This document shows positions 19,763 through 29,836 of a DNA stretch of 64,000 nucleotides, piece after piece. Source of the stretch: Wolbachia endosymbiont of Meromenopon meropis (lineage in GTDB: Bacteria > Pseudomonadota > Alphaproteobacteria > Rickettsiales > Anaplasmataceae); NCBI GenBank assembly GCA_029784595.1, contig JAJETZ010000001.1:353350-417349 (forward strand). Direction: 5' to 3'. The position numbers and the translations under genes were made by a program. Numbering within the stretch: position 1 is the first letter of the stretch; every line of letters begins with the position of its first letter. Below the pieces are notes generated by a model. The model did not search any database. It was not told where the DNA came from and saw only the letters and a program-made list of their open reading frames with translations.

Positions 19763-22400
19763 AATTAGTTTAATTATCGGGAGTTGTTGATTTCAAATCA
19801 AAACTGTAAAAATTCAAACAATACACTAAAATTGTTATAAAGCACTTTTACAAAATTACTACAGTAATAATTTTTAAGATTTTATTATAAAATAGAGTGG
19901 GGTGCTCTTTGTACTATTTAACTGTAATGCAGAAAACACATTTAAGGTGATAATCGTGTTACTATACACACCATCAATATAAGGATCTACCCTCTAAACG
20001 AAAATTTTCACGTATATCAACGATATACAGAAATATAGTTCAAAAATTATCTGAATAATACAATATCTGATATGGATCAGATCATGAAAATTATTTTTAA
20101 AACTACAACTTAGCTTTAAATGAGATTTATACATAAATTTAAATTTATTTGTGAGATCGAAATATTTTGTCTGTTAATATTGCATTTATCATTAAAATTG
20201 TAAATTTAGTATCACTACTAAAAATAGTTTTAGATTTAAGAAATGTTCTTTACAGCAATCAAATATGAACTATGTTCATAGTTTAATAATTATATTTTTA
20301 ATCGAAAAAAATCTTTTAAAGCTAGTAAATAAAGCTATTAGATTCATTCTAATACTCAATTTAATTCAACTGTAACATTTACAACGTAAAAATTCTACAG
20401 TATATCTTTAAATGATACATGTAAGGCGATAAGCATGAAAATTAAATATGAAAAATATTTTTGCCATAAAATCTAAACTTGAATAAGTTTAGTTTAAACT
20501 AAAGAAGTTTTATTAATTATGATATGCTGATTAATATTTTCAAAAATCTGAATAATTGTAGGAAAACAACATTACTGAATAAAAACTCTAGTCAAATTGT
20601 TTTTAATGAATTTAAAGATAAGAACATTGCACTTAATAGATGTGATAATACCCACACAAAGGCACAAGTTTTATGTCTGTTAAACGCATTCTCTTTAAAT
20701 AATTTCAAAGAAGAGTTTTAATAAATAAGAACTTAAAACTAAAAATAGTTCTCCGATATAACTGTATCATACGTTTTTCACGCTGAGATTTATAAGTTTT
20801 TAATTTGAATTAAACAATCTTCTTAAAAATTTTAAAGAGCAACTTCTATTATAAAACCTATTTACTGCTGGTAAATCTCTATAAATTTAGAATAATTTTC
20901 GAATTAGATAAATTTACTTTTACTTTAAGTAATAAAAATTTACATAGTTAAAATTTAATTTATTAATTCTAAATAGAATTTTTATAAAGAAGCAAGCGTC
21001 ATCAAGCACTTAAGATAAGGTTTTGCGATTCGAGTCTGATTTTTCAATTTTTAATTGCATTTTTTATATATGATAACAAAATGCTTATTGTAGGAAACGT
21101 TAATCTAAGTAATCGTGATGCATTATAGATACAGATGCTTTGCATTTCTCGCTTTCCCCAAATCGGGTTTATAAAATGTTCAACATAAAGTTCTAGTTTT
21201 GTAAAAATAAAAATATGAACAAATTCATGTTATATATTCTAAGTCTATTTAAAAATTTTTACTTTATGTGTACTTTTCGTACTATCTTCAATATCTTAAA
21301 ATTTTGACATTAATGAGGGAAGAAAAACTCATTAAAAAAGCTTAGGGCGATTTGAAATGTGTGCTTTTTGACTATCATTTCAGAAAAATTGAATCTTGAT
21401 AAATACATAAAGTAATTGGAAAATTACAAGTTGCTTGAAACCAATCCTTTATACATTATGGAAGATGTAATCTCATTACGATAAATTATAGATTTAGTCA
21501 AATAATCTTAACCATTATATATCATTTCAATTGTATTTTTTTTAAATTATCTATTTCGAATAGAATTCGAGAATTTTATTTCTATTCAATAAACTTACAA
21601 GAACTTACAAAATATTATTTTTATAAATATCTTTAGTTGTTCTAAGTTGATCTTTGGTAGCGTTAATTAATTGCTTAGAAGCAACAAATTTCTGTAAGAC
21701 TATTAAACACATATTTTGTGGTCTATATATAATCACTTTCATAGTGTGCCGATTTTAGATCTTAATTTTAAATTATACTGATTAATTTAACTAGATATTT
21801 TGCACTATAAAAAGCTTTGTGAATGCCGATTATTTTAATGCCTATATTAGGCTTACCATTTTTAAAGGATGTAACACAATACGATCGAATTTTGTCTTTA
21901 AAATATTTAAATTATTTAGTATTTTACTGTTGTGCTAATCGTAACTTATTTTTTAAATAAGTGTTTTTACATCTTAAAGCAAATAAATTCCTTTAAGATT
22001 AATTAAATAATAAAAATGTAAACAATGCAACACCAATATTTACTAATGGAATGAGCTCAATGTCTTGCAGTTTAATGATATTTACTTATTTTTTTAAGGA
22101 CGACAACAAAAGTAATTAAAATAATGCATCGCGCACCCTATCGTATAAAATTATTTGCTATACAAAAAATAATATCTAACTCTCATTTGTAAAGTCCATT
22201 TTTACATATCGTAACACATCATCGATAAAAATTTTTAATTACATATCAATTACAATATAATTGTTAATTGCTTCATTTAATTTTTTACTACTTAATTTTT
22301 ACTAAAATACCAATTAGGGTAAAAACCGTAATAATGTCTACTACTTTTATTAATTTTCAAAATTAAATATTAATTTTTCCAAAAACTCGTGATCACAATA

Positions 22401-22431
22401 TTGACATGTATTGTTTTTATCGAACGATAAT
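22401..22431 (+). promoter_or_regulatory. Upstream promoter-like element of tsaB
   Basis: TTGACA (22401-22406) and GATAAT (22426-22431) with a 19-base spacer. Its -35 lies in the 13-mer AATATTGACATGT, which is repeated exactly 42 bases downstream in the second promoter. Confidence 0.4.
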
Positions 22432-22442
22432 TTCAACAAATA

Positions 22443-22472
22443 TTGACATGTAATAGTGTCTTTAATTATAAT
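22443..22472 (+). promoter_or_regulatory. Consensus sigma-70 promoter of tsaB
   Basis: Both hexamers are perfect: TTGACA (22443-22448), an 18-base spacer and TATAAT (22467-22472). Transcription would start near 22,479, about 24 bases before the ATG of tsaB. This also argues against any start of tsaB upstream of the promoter. Confidence 0.75.
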
Positions 22473-22502
22473 GTTCGCGAATTCTCTGTTTCAAGAAAAG
22501 AA

Positions 22503-23111
22503 ATGTCTATTCTGGCAATTAATACCGTGAATATCGGCAGCTCAATAGCGATCATTGAAGATAACGGTAATTGTTTTATAGAACGTAACTTCATTGATCA
22601 TAGTCATGGAGAAACATTTTTTCAGATTCTAAATACTTTATTTGATAGATATGGTTACAATTATGACAAAATAAAGTATTTAGTGGTAGTAGTTGGACCA
22701 GGAAGCTTTACTGGAATTAGAGCTGGCATATCAGCCGCACAAGGCATAAATCTTGTTACAAATAAGCCTTTATGTGGGGTGAATGCACTAGAGGTACAAG
22801 CGTATGCGATATCTATACTCTATACAAACAATAAAAAAAATATCAGAGCTATAATTAAAAATAATCGTGGATTTTACACGCAATTATTTAATTTTGATTT
22901 ATTGCCATTATCAGAGCCGGTTTTAGCTTCTAAAGCCATGATAAGTAGTTATGAAACGACAAATAATAATGACATCACCTACATGGACTGTGATCTACCA
23001 GATTTAGATGCTAGTTATGCAGGATTATTAGTTCGTTATAAATTAGAAAATAAACAAAAGTTAAATGAAGTCGATGCTCTTTATTTAAATGAACTTCAGT
23101 ATATGAAATGA
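22503..23111 (+). CDS. tsaB: tRNA threonylcarbamoyladenosine biosynthesis protein TsaB
   Basis: TsaB is the inactive kinase-fold partner that binds TsaD and TsaE to place threonylcarbamoyl on A37 of ANN-decoding tRNAs. The protein begins MSILAINTVNIGSSIAI, the usual ASKHA-fold first strand, and has the family hallmark GPGSFTGIRAG at 65-75, followed by GINLVTNKPLCGV. At 202 residues it is slightly short but normal for the family. The frame stays open upstream to a TTG at 22443, but that lies inside the promoter. ATG 22503, preceded by AAGAAAAGAA, is preferred. The stop codon is embedded in a long hairpin. Confidence 0.92.
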   Translation: MSILAINTVNIGSSIAIIEDNGNCFIERNFIDHSHGETFFQILNTLFDRYGYNYDKIKYLVVVVGPGSFTGIRAGISAAQGINLVTNKPLCGVNALEVQAYAISILYTNNKKNIRAIIKNNRGFYTQLFNFDLLPLSEPVLASKAMISSYETTNNNDITYMDCDLPDLDASYAGLLVRYKLENKQKLNEVDALYLNELQYMK

Positions 23112-23180
23112 TTATAACCACTAATCATTTCATGAATTATAAATTTGGCTGAAGTCAGCCTGTCTATTTATTATTCTTCC
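23103..23180 (+). terminator. Tandem hairpin terminator of tsaB
   Basis: A perfect 12-bp stem ATGAAATGATTA (23103-23114) / TAATCATTTCAT (23122-23133), loop TAACCAC, covers the tsaB stop codon. It is followed by a GC-rich hairpin GGCTG-AAGT-CAGCC (23147-23160) and a T-rich tail. The second hairpin is a credible intrinsic terminator. Confidence 0.55.
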
Positions 23181-25325
23181 TCGTCTATTTCTTTGATACA
23201 TGCTCGAGTATTTTAATATTGTATTTTAGTTAAATTTAATTATTAATATAAATTACCAGTTCTAATTTTCTCTATCAAATGCAATTTATATTGCAACCTC
23301 TTTCTATTTGAATATCTTGAAATATTTAATTTCAAGTGAATTGCACTTTACTAGAATAATAATCTCTTAAATATTAATTCTCTTAATTAAACTCTAACAT
23401 TATGATATTGAATCATATATTCTCTAATATTATTAGATTATGGTTTTATCAACTTATCAATAAAAATGTATCTGTTTAGTAAGTAAATTGGACAATTTTT
23501 TTCTTACCTGAAGCGATATGATTTTGTAAAATTATGTATTTTTTGATATTAGATCTCCTCAGAGATTTGATTATATTTAATGTTATCACTTCGGATATAT
23601 TAAAGAATTTTACGTTTTTGAGAAATTATCATTTTTAATTAAAAAAGCGTGCTTTATACAAGTAGTTATATTACTAAAGCAGGGCTATTAACCTTTAGAA
23701 GTTGAAAGAAAATAAATTTACTAAGAAAATTTCTATCATATATTTCTCCATATTGATGCTTATTATACTATTCACTACTTTGGAATCCGTATTCAGAATA
23801 ACATAAAACTTAAACTTTGAAAAATATTTAAAATATTAAATAGAAGTAATATTTCTCAGTTGAGAGGTTACATATTATTAGATACAATATAAATTGTTAG
23901 CGAACTTTATATTTTATCTTAAATAAAAATTGTTTTATTATAATTGAGAAAATCTTTCTCTTTAGATCTAGAGAAGATTTAAACTGTAAAATTTAAGTTA
24001 TTACAAGTATCTTTTTACTTGTATACGTTTAAAAAAAAATCTCAGATAAAGATCTAAGTTATTAATCAAAGAACAAAACAATAGTTAAAGATCAAGTTTA
24101 TTTATATTAAATATATTATCGAAATTTACAACTAAATCATTATACATATATTAACCTATCTGTGCTTTCTAAAGATCAAAAAACACTTCTCTCCAGTAAT
24201 TCATCGAAATATTTATTCTTAATAAAGCGAAGAAAATCTATTCCCAGCAAATCGGCGGACAGATGCCTAATTTCAAGCAAATTGTTCTAGCGTAATATAT
24301 AAGCCATCTAAAACTTTAATATTCTATTTTAGAAACAACAATAATAGTCAATCTCAAAAAATTACAATCTAATACTCGCAATTATGAGTCTATATACGAC
24401 GCAATTGCACTAAAAAGTAATATTTTACAAAAATAATCTGTAATAAACTTACAAAATAAAATTTTTAACATTATCTACAAATACGGAAAACTATCAACTT
24501 CAGGTGAAAAAATTTACCACAAAATCATAAAAAACCCTTTTGTCTTTACGAAAACAATCTTAAATATAAGGAAATTTGCACGCATGAATCAAATTAATTT
24601 AAATTAATTTAAGACAAATTAACTTGTAAAACTTTCTAAACCACTATTTCAAATTTTACTTCTTCCAATAACATTCATTCTCTCGGAGTATCTTGCTCCT
24701 TCTATTCTTTATCATTCTAACACATAATGCCTAGAATTTAACATTCTAAAAATCTCAGTCTTATATTTTAAAACGCAACAAAACATATAAATTTAACTGC
24801 TAAGAAACTTATTCATAATACAAATAAATAAAATATTTAATAAAAAAGGTTGTCAAGTTTTCTAACTTGCATAGATTTACCAATACGTATTATACTAATT
24901 CCTACTAAAAAGGGTATATAAACATATTATGTAACTTTCATAATTTGTGAATTATATAGAAATTTAAAAATTTAAAGGTGTAGCCTTGTTGTATTAGATA
25001 ACAATCTTTAAATTTATATAGTATTATAAAAATCAAAGAATAGGAGATAGATAGTTTAACGATTTCCCTTACATAATTTACATAGATTTCAAGATAAGCT
25101 AGATAACTCAATCTCATTATTAGATGAGAAGATTATGCAATAAGTTATTAAGTTTTTGTTCTCATCATCAAAGTAATATATTCTACAGTAGTAGATATCT
25201 AACATTATTTTAATCTAAGTATACGATAACTTGGAATTCACAATTCCATATTGAATAATACAAAAATTGTAGAAAAAATTTATTTTTGAGATTAAATTAT
25301 ATCTAGAAAAAATCTAACGTCTCAT
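23181..25325. other. 2.1-kb gap, no recognisable gene
   Basis: No intact frame is supported. Near 24,235 a short, slightly GC-richer frame reads RKSIPSKSADRC before a stop and may be a coding remnant. Hairpins TACAAGTA/TACTTGTA near 24,001 and TGGAATT/AATTCCA (25232-25248) are the only other structures noted. Confidence 0.5.
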
Positions 25326-26837
25326 ATGAAATTTAAATCGATTGTTTTGTGCATACTAGACGGTTGGGGAAATGGGGTAAATGATAGCAGATATAATGCT
25401 ATTAGCAACGCAAATCCATCTTGTTGGAGGTATATAAGCTCTCATTATCCAAAATGCAATTTATATGCCTGCGGAAGTGATGTTGGCTTGCCAGATGGTC
25501 AGATAGGCAATTCAGAAGTTGGTCACATGAATATTGGCAGTGGCAGAATAGTGATGCAAAGTCTACATCAGATTAATCAAAAAATGACAACAATAGAAAA
25601 CAATACTAATCTACAAAATTTTATTGAAACTTTAAAAAGCAAGCATGGTGCATGTCATCTGATGGGATTGATTTCGGACGGCGGTGTTCATTCGCATCAA
25701 GAGCATATTGCAATTTTAGCAAACAAAATATCGCAACACGGAATTAGAGTAATGATACATGCATTTTTAGATGGAAGAGATACATCGCCTAATGCAGGAA
25801 AAAAATGTATTCAAAAATTTGAAGAGAATATAAGAAATTATGATATAAAAATTGCTACTGTCTCTGGACGTTATTACGCCATGGATCGCGACAATAGGTG
25901 GAAAAGAACAATTGAAGCCTATAAAGCTATTGCGTTTGCAAATGCATTTTATCATGACAATGTTATATCATTGATCGATGATAGCTATCAAAATAGTATA
26001 ACTGATGAATTTATCAGACCTACGGTAATACGTAATTATCAAGGTATAAAATCAGAAGACGGAATCTTATTAGCTAACTTTCGTGCCGATCGTATGATAC
26101 AATTAGCAAGTATTTTGCTTGGCAAGACAGATTACACTGAAGCGGTAAAATTCTCTTCGATTTTAAGTATGACACAATACGGAAAAAATTTAGAAATTCC
26201 TTGTCTTTTTCCTCCTACATACATTCCTAATACTTTGGGACAAGTGATAGAGTGCAACAAATTACGACAATTACGTATTGCAGAAACTGAAAAATACGCT
26301 CATGTAACTTTTTTTTTTAATTGTGGAAAAGAAGAACCTTTCTTTGGCGAAGAAAGAATTCTTATTCCCTCGCCAAAAGTTAAGACTTACGACTTACAAC
26401 CTGAAATGTCAGCTTTTTTACTTACAAAAAAGCTCGTAGAAAAAATTCATTCTCAAGAATTCTCACTGATAGTTGTAAACTATGCTAATCCTGATATGGT
26501 AGGTCATACAGGTAACATGAAAGCAGCTCAAAATGCCGTGTTATCAATAGATAACTGTCTCATTAAATTACTTAATACTATTACAAGTATTAGTGATACT
26601 GCACTAATTATTACGGCAGACCACGGAAACATTGAATGTATGTTTAATGAAGAAAAAAACGTACCACACACAGCGCATACTTTGAATACAGTGCCATTCA
26701 TTATATGCTCTAATTCTTATTATAATTTTAACCTGAGGAATGGAAGATTGTCTGACATCGCACCTACAGTTTTAAAACTGCTTGGGATTAAAATTCCAGA
26801 CGAAATGACAGGTAATTCATTAATTATGAAATTTTGA
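25326..26837 (+). CDS. gpmI: 2,3-bisphosphoglycerate-independent phosphoglycerate mutase
   Basis: GpmI interconverts 3- and 2-phosphoglycerate through a phosphoserine intermediate with two Mn ions. The 503 residues are full length. They begin with the metal-binding LCILDGWG (Asp12), have the catalytic serine in [14 protein letters not shown] (Ser63), the phosphoglycerate-binding segment [11 protein letters not shown] and [30 protein letters not shown], and end with the second metal site TADHGNIE and HTAHT. The ATG fits the family start. It is a single gene with gaps of 2.1 kb before and 0.9 kb after. It fits a gluconeogenic carbon flow together with tktA. Confidence 0.97.
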   Translation: MKFKSIVLCILDGWGNGVNDSRYNAISNANPSCWRYISSHYPKCNLYACGSDVGLPDGQIGNSEVGHMNIGSGRIVMQSLHQINQKMTTIENNTNLQNFIETLKSKHGACHLMGLISDGGVHSHQEHIAILANKISQHGIRVMIHAFLDGRDTSPNAGKKCIQKFEENIRNYDIKIATVSGRYYAMDRDNRWKRTIEAYKAIAFANAFYHDNVISLIDDSYQNSITDEFIRPTVIRNYQGIKSEDGILLANFRADRMIQLASILLGKTDYTEAVKFSSILSMTQYGKNLEIPCLFPPTYIPNTLGQVIECNKLRQLRIAETEKYAHVTFFFNCGKEEPFFGEERILIPSPKVKTYDLQPEMSAFLLTKKLVEKIHSQEFSLIVVNYANPDMVGHTGNMKAAQNAVLSIDNCLIKLLNTITSISDTALIITADHGNIECMFNEEKNVPHTAHTLNTVPFIICSNSYYNFNLRNGRLSDIAPTVLKLLGIKIPDEMTGNSLIMKF

Positions 26838-27707
26838 TTATTTTATCATAATAAATACTTTAATATTTAGGTATAACTAGTATTGCTACTTTTTATTCTA
26901 TTCAAGATTTTATTATTACTATTTTTCATACATATATTTTATATAATCATTTGTAATTATTTGCATTTTTACTTAATTAAAAAATACATCTTGCAATTAA
27001 AACTATCTATACTAATACTAGTAATAAATACTAATAATAATTTTATTAGTATTTATAGATAGTTTTAAAATTACAAAAAAAAACTTTCGTTTAAATTTAA
27101 AGGTTACTGTTATTTCTCAGAAATAAAAATTTACTGATTTAAAAATATTCTAATGTAGAGGATTGTTATCTTTTATTAAGGCTATATTATAATCTATATA
27201 CGTTACAAAAATTATTTTTATAATATAAAAATACAGATAAAAATTGACAAATGAATTCAACATGTAGAAATCATATCTAGAACGGACAGTGTTTTGTAAT
27301 GCACAAATATAACTCTATACTTCTAGAGTCATAAATAAACCATCTTCAACAAAATATTAATAAGTAAAAGTATTTTTTTGACATTTATTAAAATAAAAGA
27401 TAAATTGAGAGCTTATATCTCGAAACGATCATGATCAAAAATAAATAGATATTTAAACATCTCTTTTAAAGAGACAACAATTCAAAATACATTAAAATAA
27501 AATAGAAGTTTTAATTATCACTTATAAAAGTGAGCTACTTATATTATTTTCTTTTGTAGGGTTTTTGCATACAATACCTTGTTAATTCAATATTCGATAG
27601 AATCGTAACATATCTTAATGTTGGAAAACGCTCTTTTCAACCTATCAACAAAAATGTTTGTAAAGTGCACCTACTTAAGAATCAAATAGGATACTCTTCA
27701 GATTGAA
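26838..27707. other. 0.9-kb gap between convergent gpmI and fabD
   Basis: The region between two converging genes holds the long bulged hairpin at 26997-27068 and no supported gene. A short frame around 27,560-27,680 with AYNTLLIQYSIES has some protein-like character but no recognisable family. Confidence 0.5.
26997..27068. repeat. Long bulged inverted repeat between convergent genes
   Basis: The outer arm of 15 bp (26997-27011 with 27054-27068) and inner arm of 10 bp (27027-27036 with 27044-27053) are both perfect. Together they make a 25-bp stem with a 7-base loop and one 15-base bulge (27012-27026). The bulge repeats the CTAATA motif of the inner arm, as if part of the stem had been duplicated. 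It may act as a two-way terminator or be a relic of a palindromic element. Confidence 0.6.
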
Positions 27708-28679
27708 CTAAGTGTTAGATTTCTTTATTGACATAGCTAACAATTCATTAAAAAAAAACTTAATATCACTAACACTATTTATATTTTTTATATTAATAGA
27801 CTGATCAATTCTTTTTACCAAATTAGATAAGATCTTATTAGGTCCAATTTCGACAAATTTATTAACATTGTGACTCAACATATATAAAACCATTTCCCTC
27901 CATCTTACTTTGCTTGTGATTTGCTTAGCAAGTAACTCTCTTATTATTTTTGGATCATTTTCTTCTTTGGCCGTGACATTTGAAACAAAAGGAATTAAAG
28001 GTCGCGCAACTGTAATACTTCTCAAAAATTCTAAAAGTTTTTCATCAGCGGGCTTCATGAGAGACGAATGAAAAGGCCCACTAACTTCTAACTTAATTAA
28101 TTTTCTAACGCTTGAATTTTTAAATAAACTAGGTAACATGTCAAGTGCATCCGTAGTACCGCTGACCACCACCTGTTCATTTCCATTATCATTTGCAATT
28201 TCACATACTCCACCGAGTTTAGCTGATTCTAGTATATCTTCTATTTTATTTATTCTTGCGCCAAGCAATGCAACCATTCCACCTTTGCATTTCAAAGAGG
28301 CTTCATGCATTGCCTCGCTTCGGATTTTCAATAGTTTAATTGCAGACTCAAAAGTCAATGCTCCTGCAGCGCATAATGCTGTATACTCACCAACTGAATG
28401 TCCGCACACATACTGAACGTTGCAATCAGGAAAAGGAAATCTGCCAAACATATATTCCATAACGCGTAAAGTTGCAATTGACACAGCCATTATTGCTGGC
28501 TGAGCATTTTTTGTAATGATTAGTTCTTCAACAGGGCCTTCAAAAATCAAATTAGACAATTTTTTACTTAAAATACTATCTACTTCATTAAATACCTGCC
28601 TTGCAGCAGAAAACTCTCTATATAATCCCCTTCCCATTCCTACAAATTGAGAACCCTGACCAGGGAAAGCAAAAATCAT
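27708..28679 (-). CDS. fabD: Malonyl-CoA:acyl carrier protein transacylase FabD
   Basis: FabD loads malonyl groups from malonyl-CoA onto acyl carrier protein, the entry step of type II fatty acid synthesis. The 323 residues begin MIFAFPGQGSQFVGMG. The nucleophile elbow is GHSVGEYTAL (Ser95), the catalytic His is in SGPFHSSLM, and FVEIGPNKIL lies near the end. An in-frame TTG six bases upstream (28685) is possible, but the ATG at 28679 fits the family N-terminus. The gene converges on gpmI and diverges from rpmE-nadK across 125 bases. Confidence 0.96.
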   Translation of the reverse strand: MIFAFPGQGSQFVGMGRGLYREFSAARQVFNEVDSILSKKLSNLIFEGPVEELIITKNAQPAIMAVSIATLRVMEYMFGRFPFPDCNVQYVCGHSVGEYTALCAAGALTFESAIKLLKIRSEAMHEASLKCKGGMVALLGARINKIEDILESAKLGGVCEIANDNGNEQVVVSGTTDALDMLPSLFKNSSVRKLIKLEVSGPFHSSLMKPADEKLLEFLRSITVARPLIPFVSNVTAKEENDPKIIRELLAKQITSKVRWREMVLYMLSHNVNKFVEIGPNKILSNLVKRIDQSINIKNINSVSDIKFFFNELLAMSIKKSNT

Positions 28680-28804
28680 GATCAATTATTATCTATTCTT
28701 TATTAGAAATAATACTTTGTTTATATTTGTCAATATTTCAAAAAATATAATTGACTTGATGAATAAAATCTACTACTCTGCCCTTTAGAATTTTGTAGGT
28801 AGTA

Positions 28805-29017
28805 ATGGTAAAGGTTGATTATCATAAGATAACTATAATCATGACAAATGGTTGTGAATTCGAAACTCGCTCCACTTATGGAAAAGAAGGCGATAAAATA
28901 AAGCTTGACAGGGATCCTTTGACCCATCCCGCGTGGACTCGAAATTTGACAAGCGCGTCTGCGAGCAAAACTAGCAAAATAGCTAAATTTAAAAATAAAT
29001 ATGGAGATATATTCTAA
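28805..29017 (+). CDS. rpmE: 50S ribosomal protein L31
   Basis: A 70-residue L31 of the large subunit. It has YHKITIIMTNGCEFETRST, then YGKEGDKIKLDRDPLTHPAWT. The cysteine quartet of zinc-binding L31 is absent, as in other zinc-independent forms of this length. The single Cys (NGCEF) is not part of such a motif. The nadK gene follows after 24 bases and is probably co-transcribed. Confidence 0.93.
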   Translation: MVKVDYHKITIIMTNGCEFETRSTYGKEGDKIKLDRDPLTHPAWTRNLTSASASKTSKIAKFKNKYGDIF

Positions 29018-29041
29018 ATATTGTTCTCTCTAATTATAAGC

Positions 29042-29836
29042 ATGCGTAAGTATAAAAATATAGCGTACGTTGCTTCTAAATCGCCAAAGTCTCAAGAAAT
29101 TTCCGGGTTGTTGCAAAAATTTAATCTTGTTGATATAGCAAACAAAGATAAATCGAAAATTGACTTACTTATAGTTATTGGAGGTGACGGTTTTATGCTG
29201 CGCACTCTACATAATTATGTAATAGGAAACAAAAACATAGATGTATATGGACTAAATACTGGTAATGTTGGATTTCTTATGAATAATTACTTTAATTGTG
29301 AAATAAATCTTATTGATAAAATAGAATATGCAATACCAACTCAGCTCACTTTGTTAAAAACAGAAGCTACAGATATAATAGGCAAAAAATATCATTTTTT
29401 AGCAGTAAACGAAGTATATATTTTCAGAAAAGCTAATCAGGTAGCAGAAATGAATATTTCTATCAATGACAAATTAAAAGTAGAAAAATTTAGAGGAGAC
29501 GGAATAATATTGTCTACTTCAATCGGTAGCACCGCGTATAACTTTTCTGCAGGAGGCCCAATCTTACCATTAAATTCAAACTTACTTGCTCTAACTTCTA
29601 TTAATAGTTATCACCCGAGACACTGGAATGGAGCATTAATCTCAAATGATACAGTAGTACAAATTGACATTAATGACGTAAAAAATCGTCCAGTGATTAT
29701 AGTATCAGATTATAAAGAATGTCATAATATATCACAATTAAAAATACAGAGAGATAATGAAAACACAGTTACTCTACTTTTTGATAAAAATCACTCATTG
29801 GATGAAAGAATATTTGATATGCAATTTTTATATTGA
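29042..29836 (+). CDS. nadK: NAD kinase
   Basis: NAD kinase phosphorylates NAD to NADP. The 264 residues show the GGDG motif (47-50, in LLIVIGGDGFMLRTL), the NAD-contact NTGNVGFL, the conserved NEVYIFR, and the glycine-rich second motif GDGIILSTSIGSTAYNFSAGGPI. A TTG at 29021 would add seven residues. ATG 29042 fits the family. It is the second gene of an apparent rpmE-nadK pair. The hairpin 29868-29887 lies 31 bases past the stop. Confidence 0.95.
   Translation: MRKYKNIAYVASKSPKSQEISGLLQKFNLVDIANKDKSKIDLLIVIGGDGFMLRTLHNYVIGNKNIDVYGLNTGNVGFLMNNYFNCEINLIDKIEYAIPTQLTLLKTEATDIIGKKYHFLAVNEVYIFRKANQVAEMNISINDKLKVEKFRGDGIILSTSIGSTAYNFSAGGPILPLNSNLLALTSINSYHPRHWNGALISNDTVVQIDINDVKNRPVIIVSDYKECHNISQLKIQRDNENTVTLLFDKNHSLDERIFDMQFLY

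Larger units (their letters stand above)
17071..22442. other. 5.4-kb region without an intact gene
   Basis: This is the largest gap of the window. The porin gene's upstream region occupies the first 100 bases. Open frames of 60-92 codons exist (for example 17197-17475, 18208-18390 and 18365-18568 on the minus strand, 20524-20721 on the plus strand), but none resembles a known family or has a convincing start context. Short coding-like fragments occur around 19,240-19,760. The promoter region of tsaB begins about 22,400. A decayed gene region is the likeliest explanation. Confidence 0.5.

Noticed and set aside
20524..20721. 65-codon frame with ATG start and balanced composition in the 5.4-kb gap.
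   Set aside because: It looks slightly protein-like, but has no recognisable motif, no good ribosome-binding site and no neighbour to support it. It could be part of the decayed region.
21001..21060. A GATTCGAGTC motif resembling a tRNA T-loop.
   Set aside because: The flanking bases do not form a T-stem, and no anticodon arm is found at the right distance.
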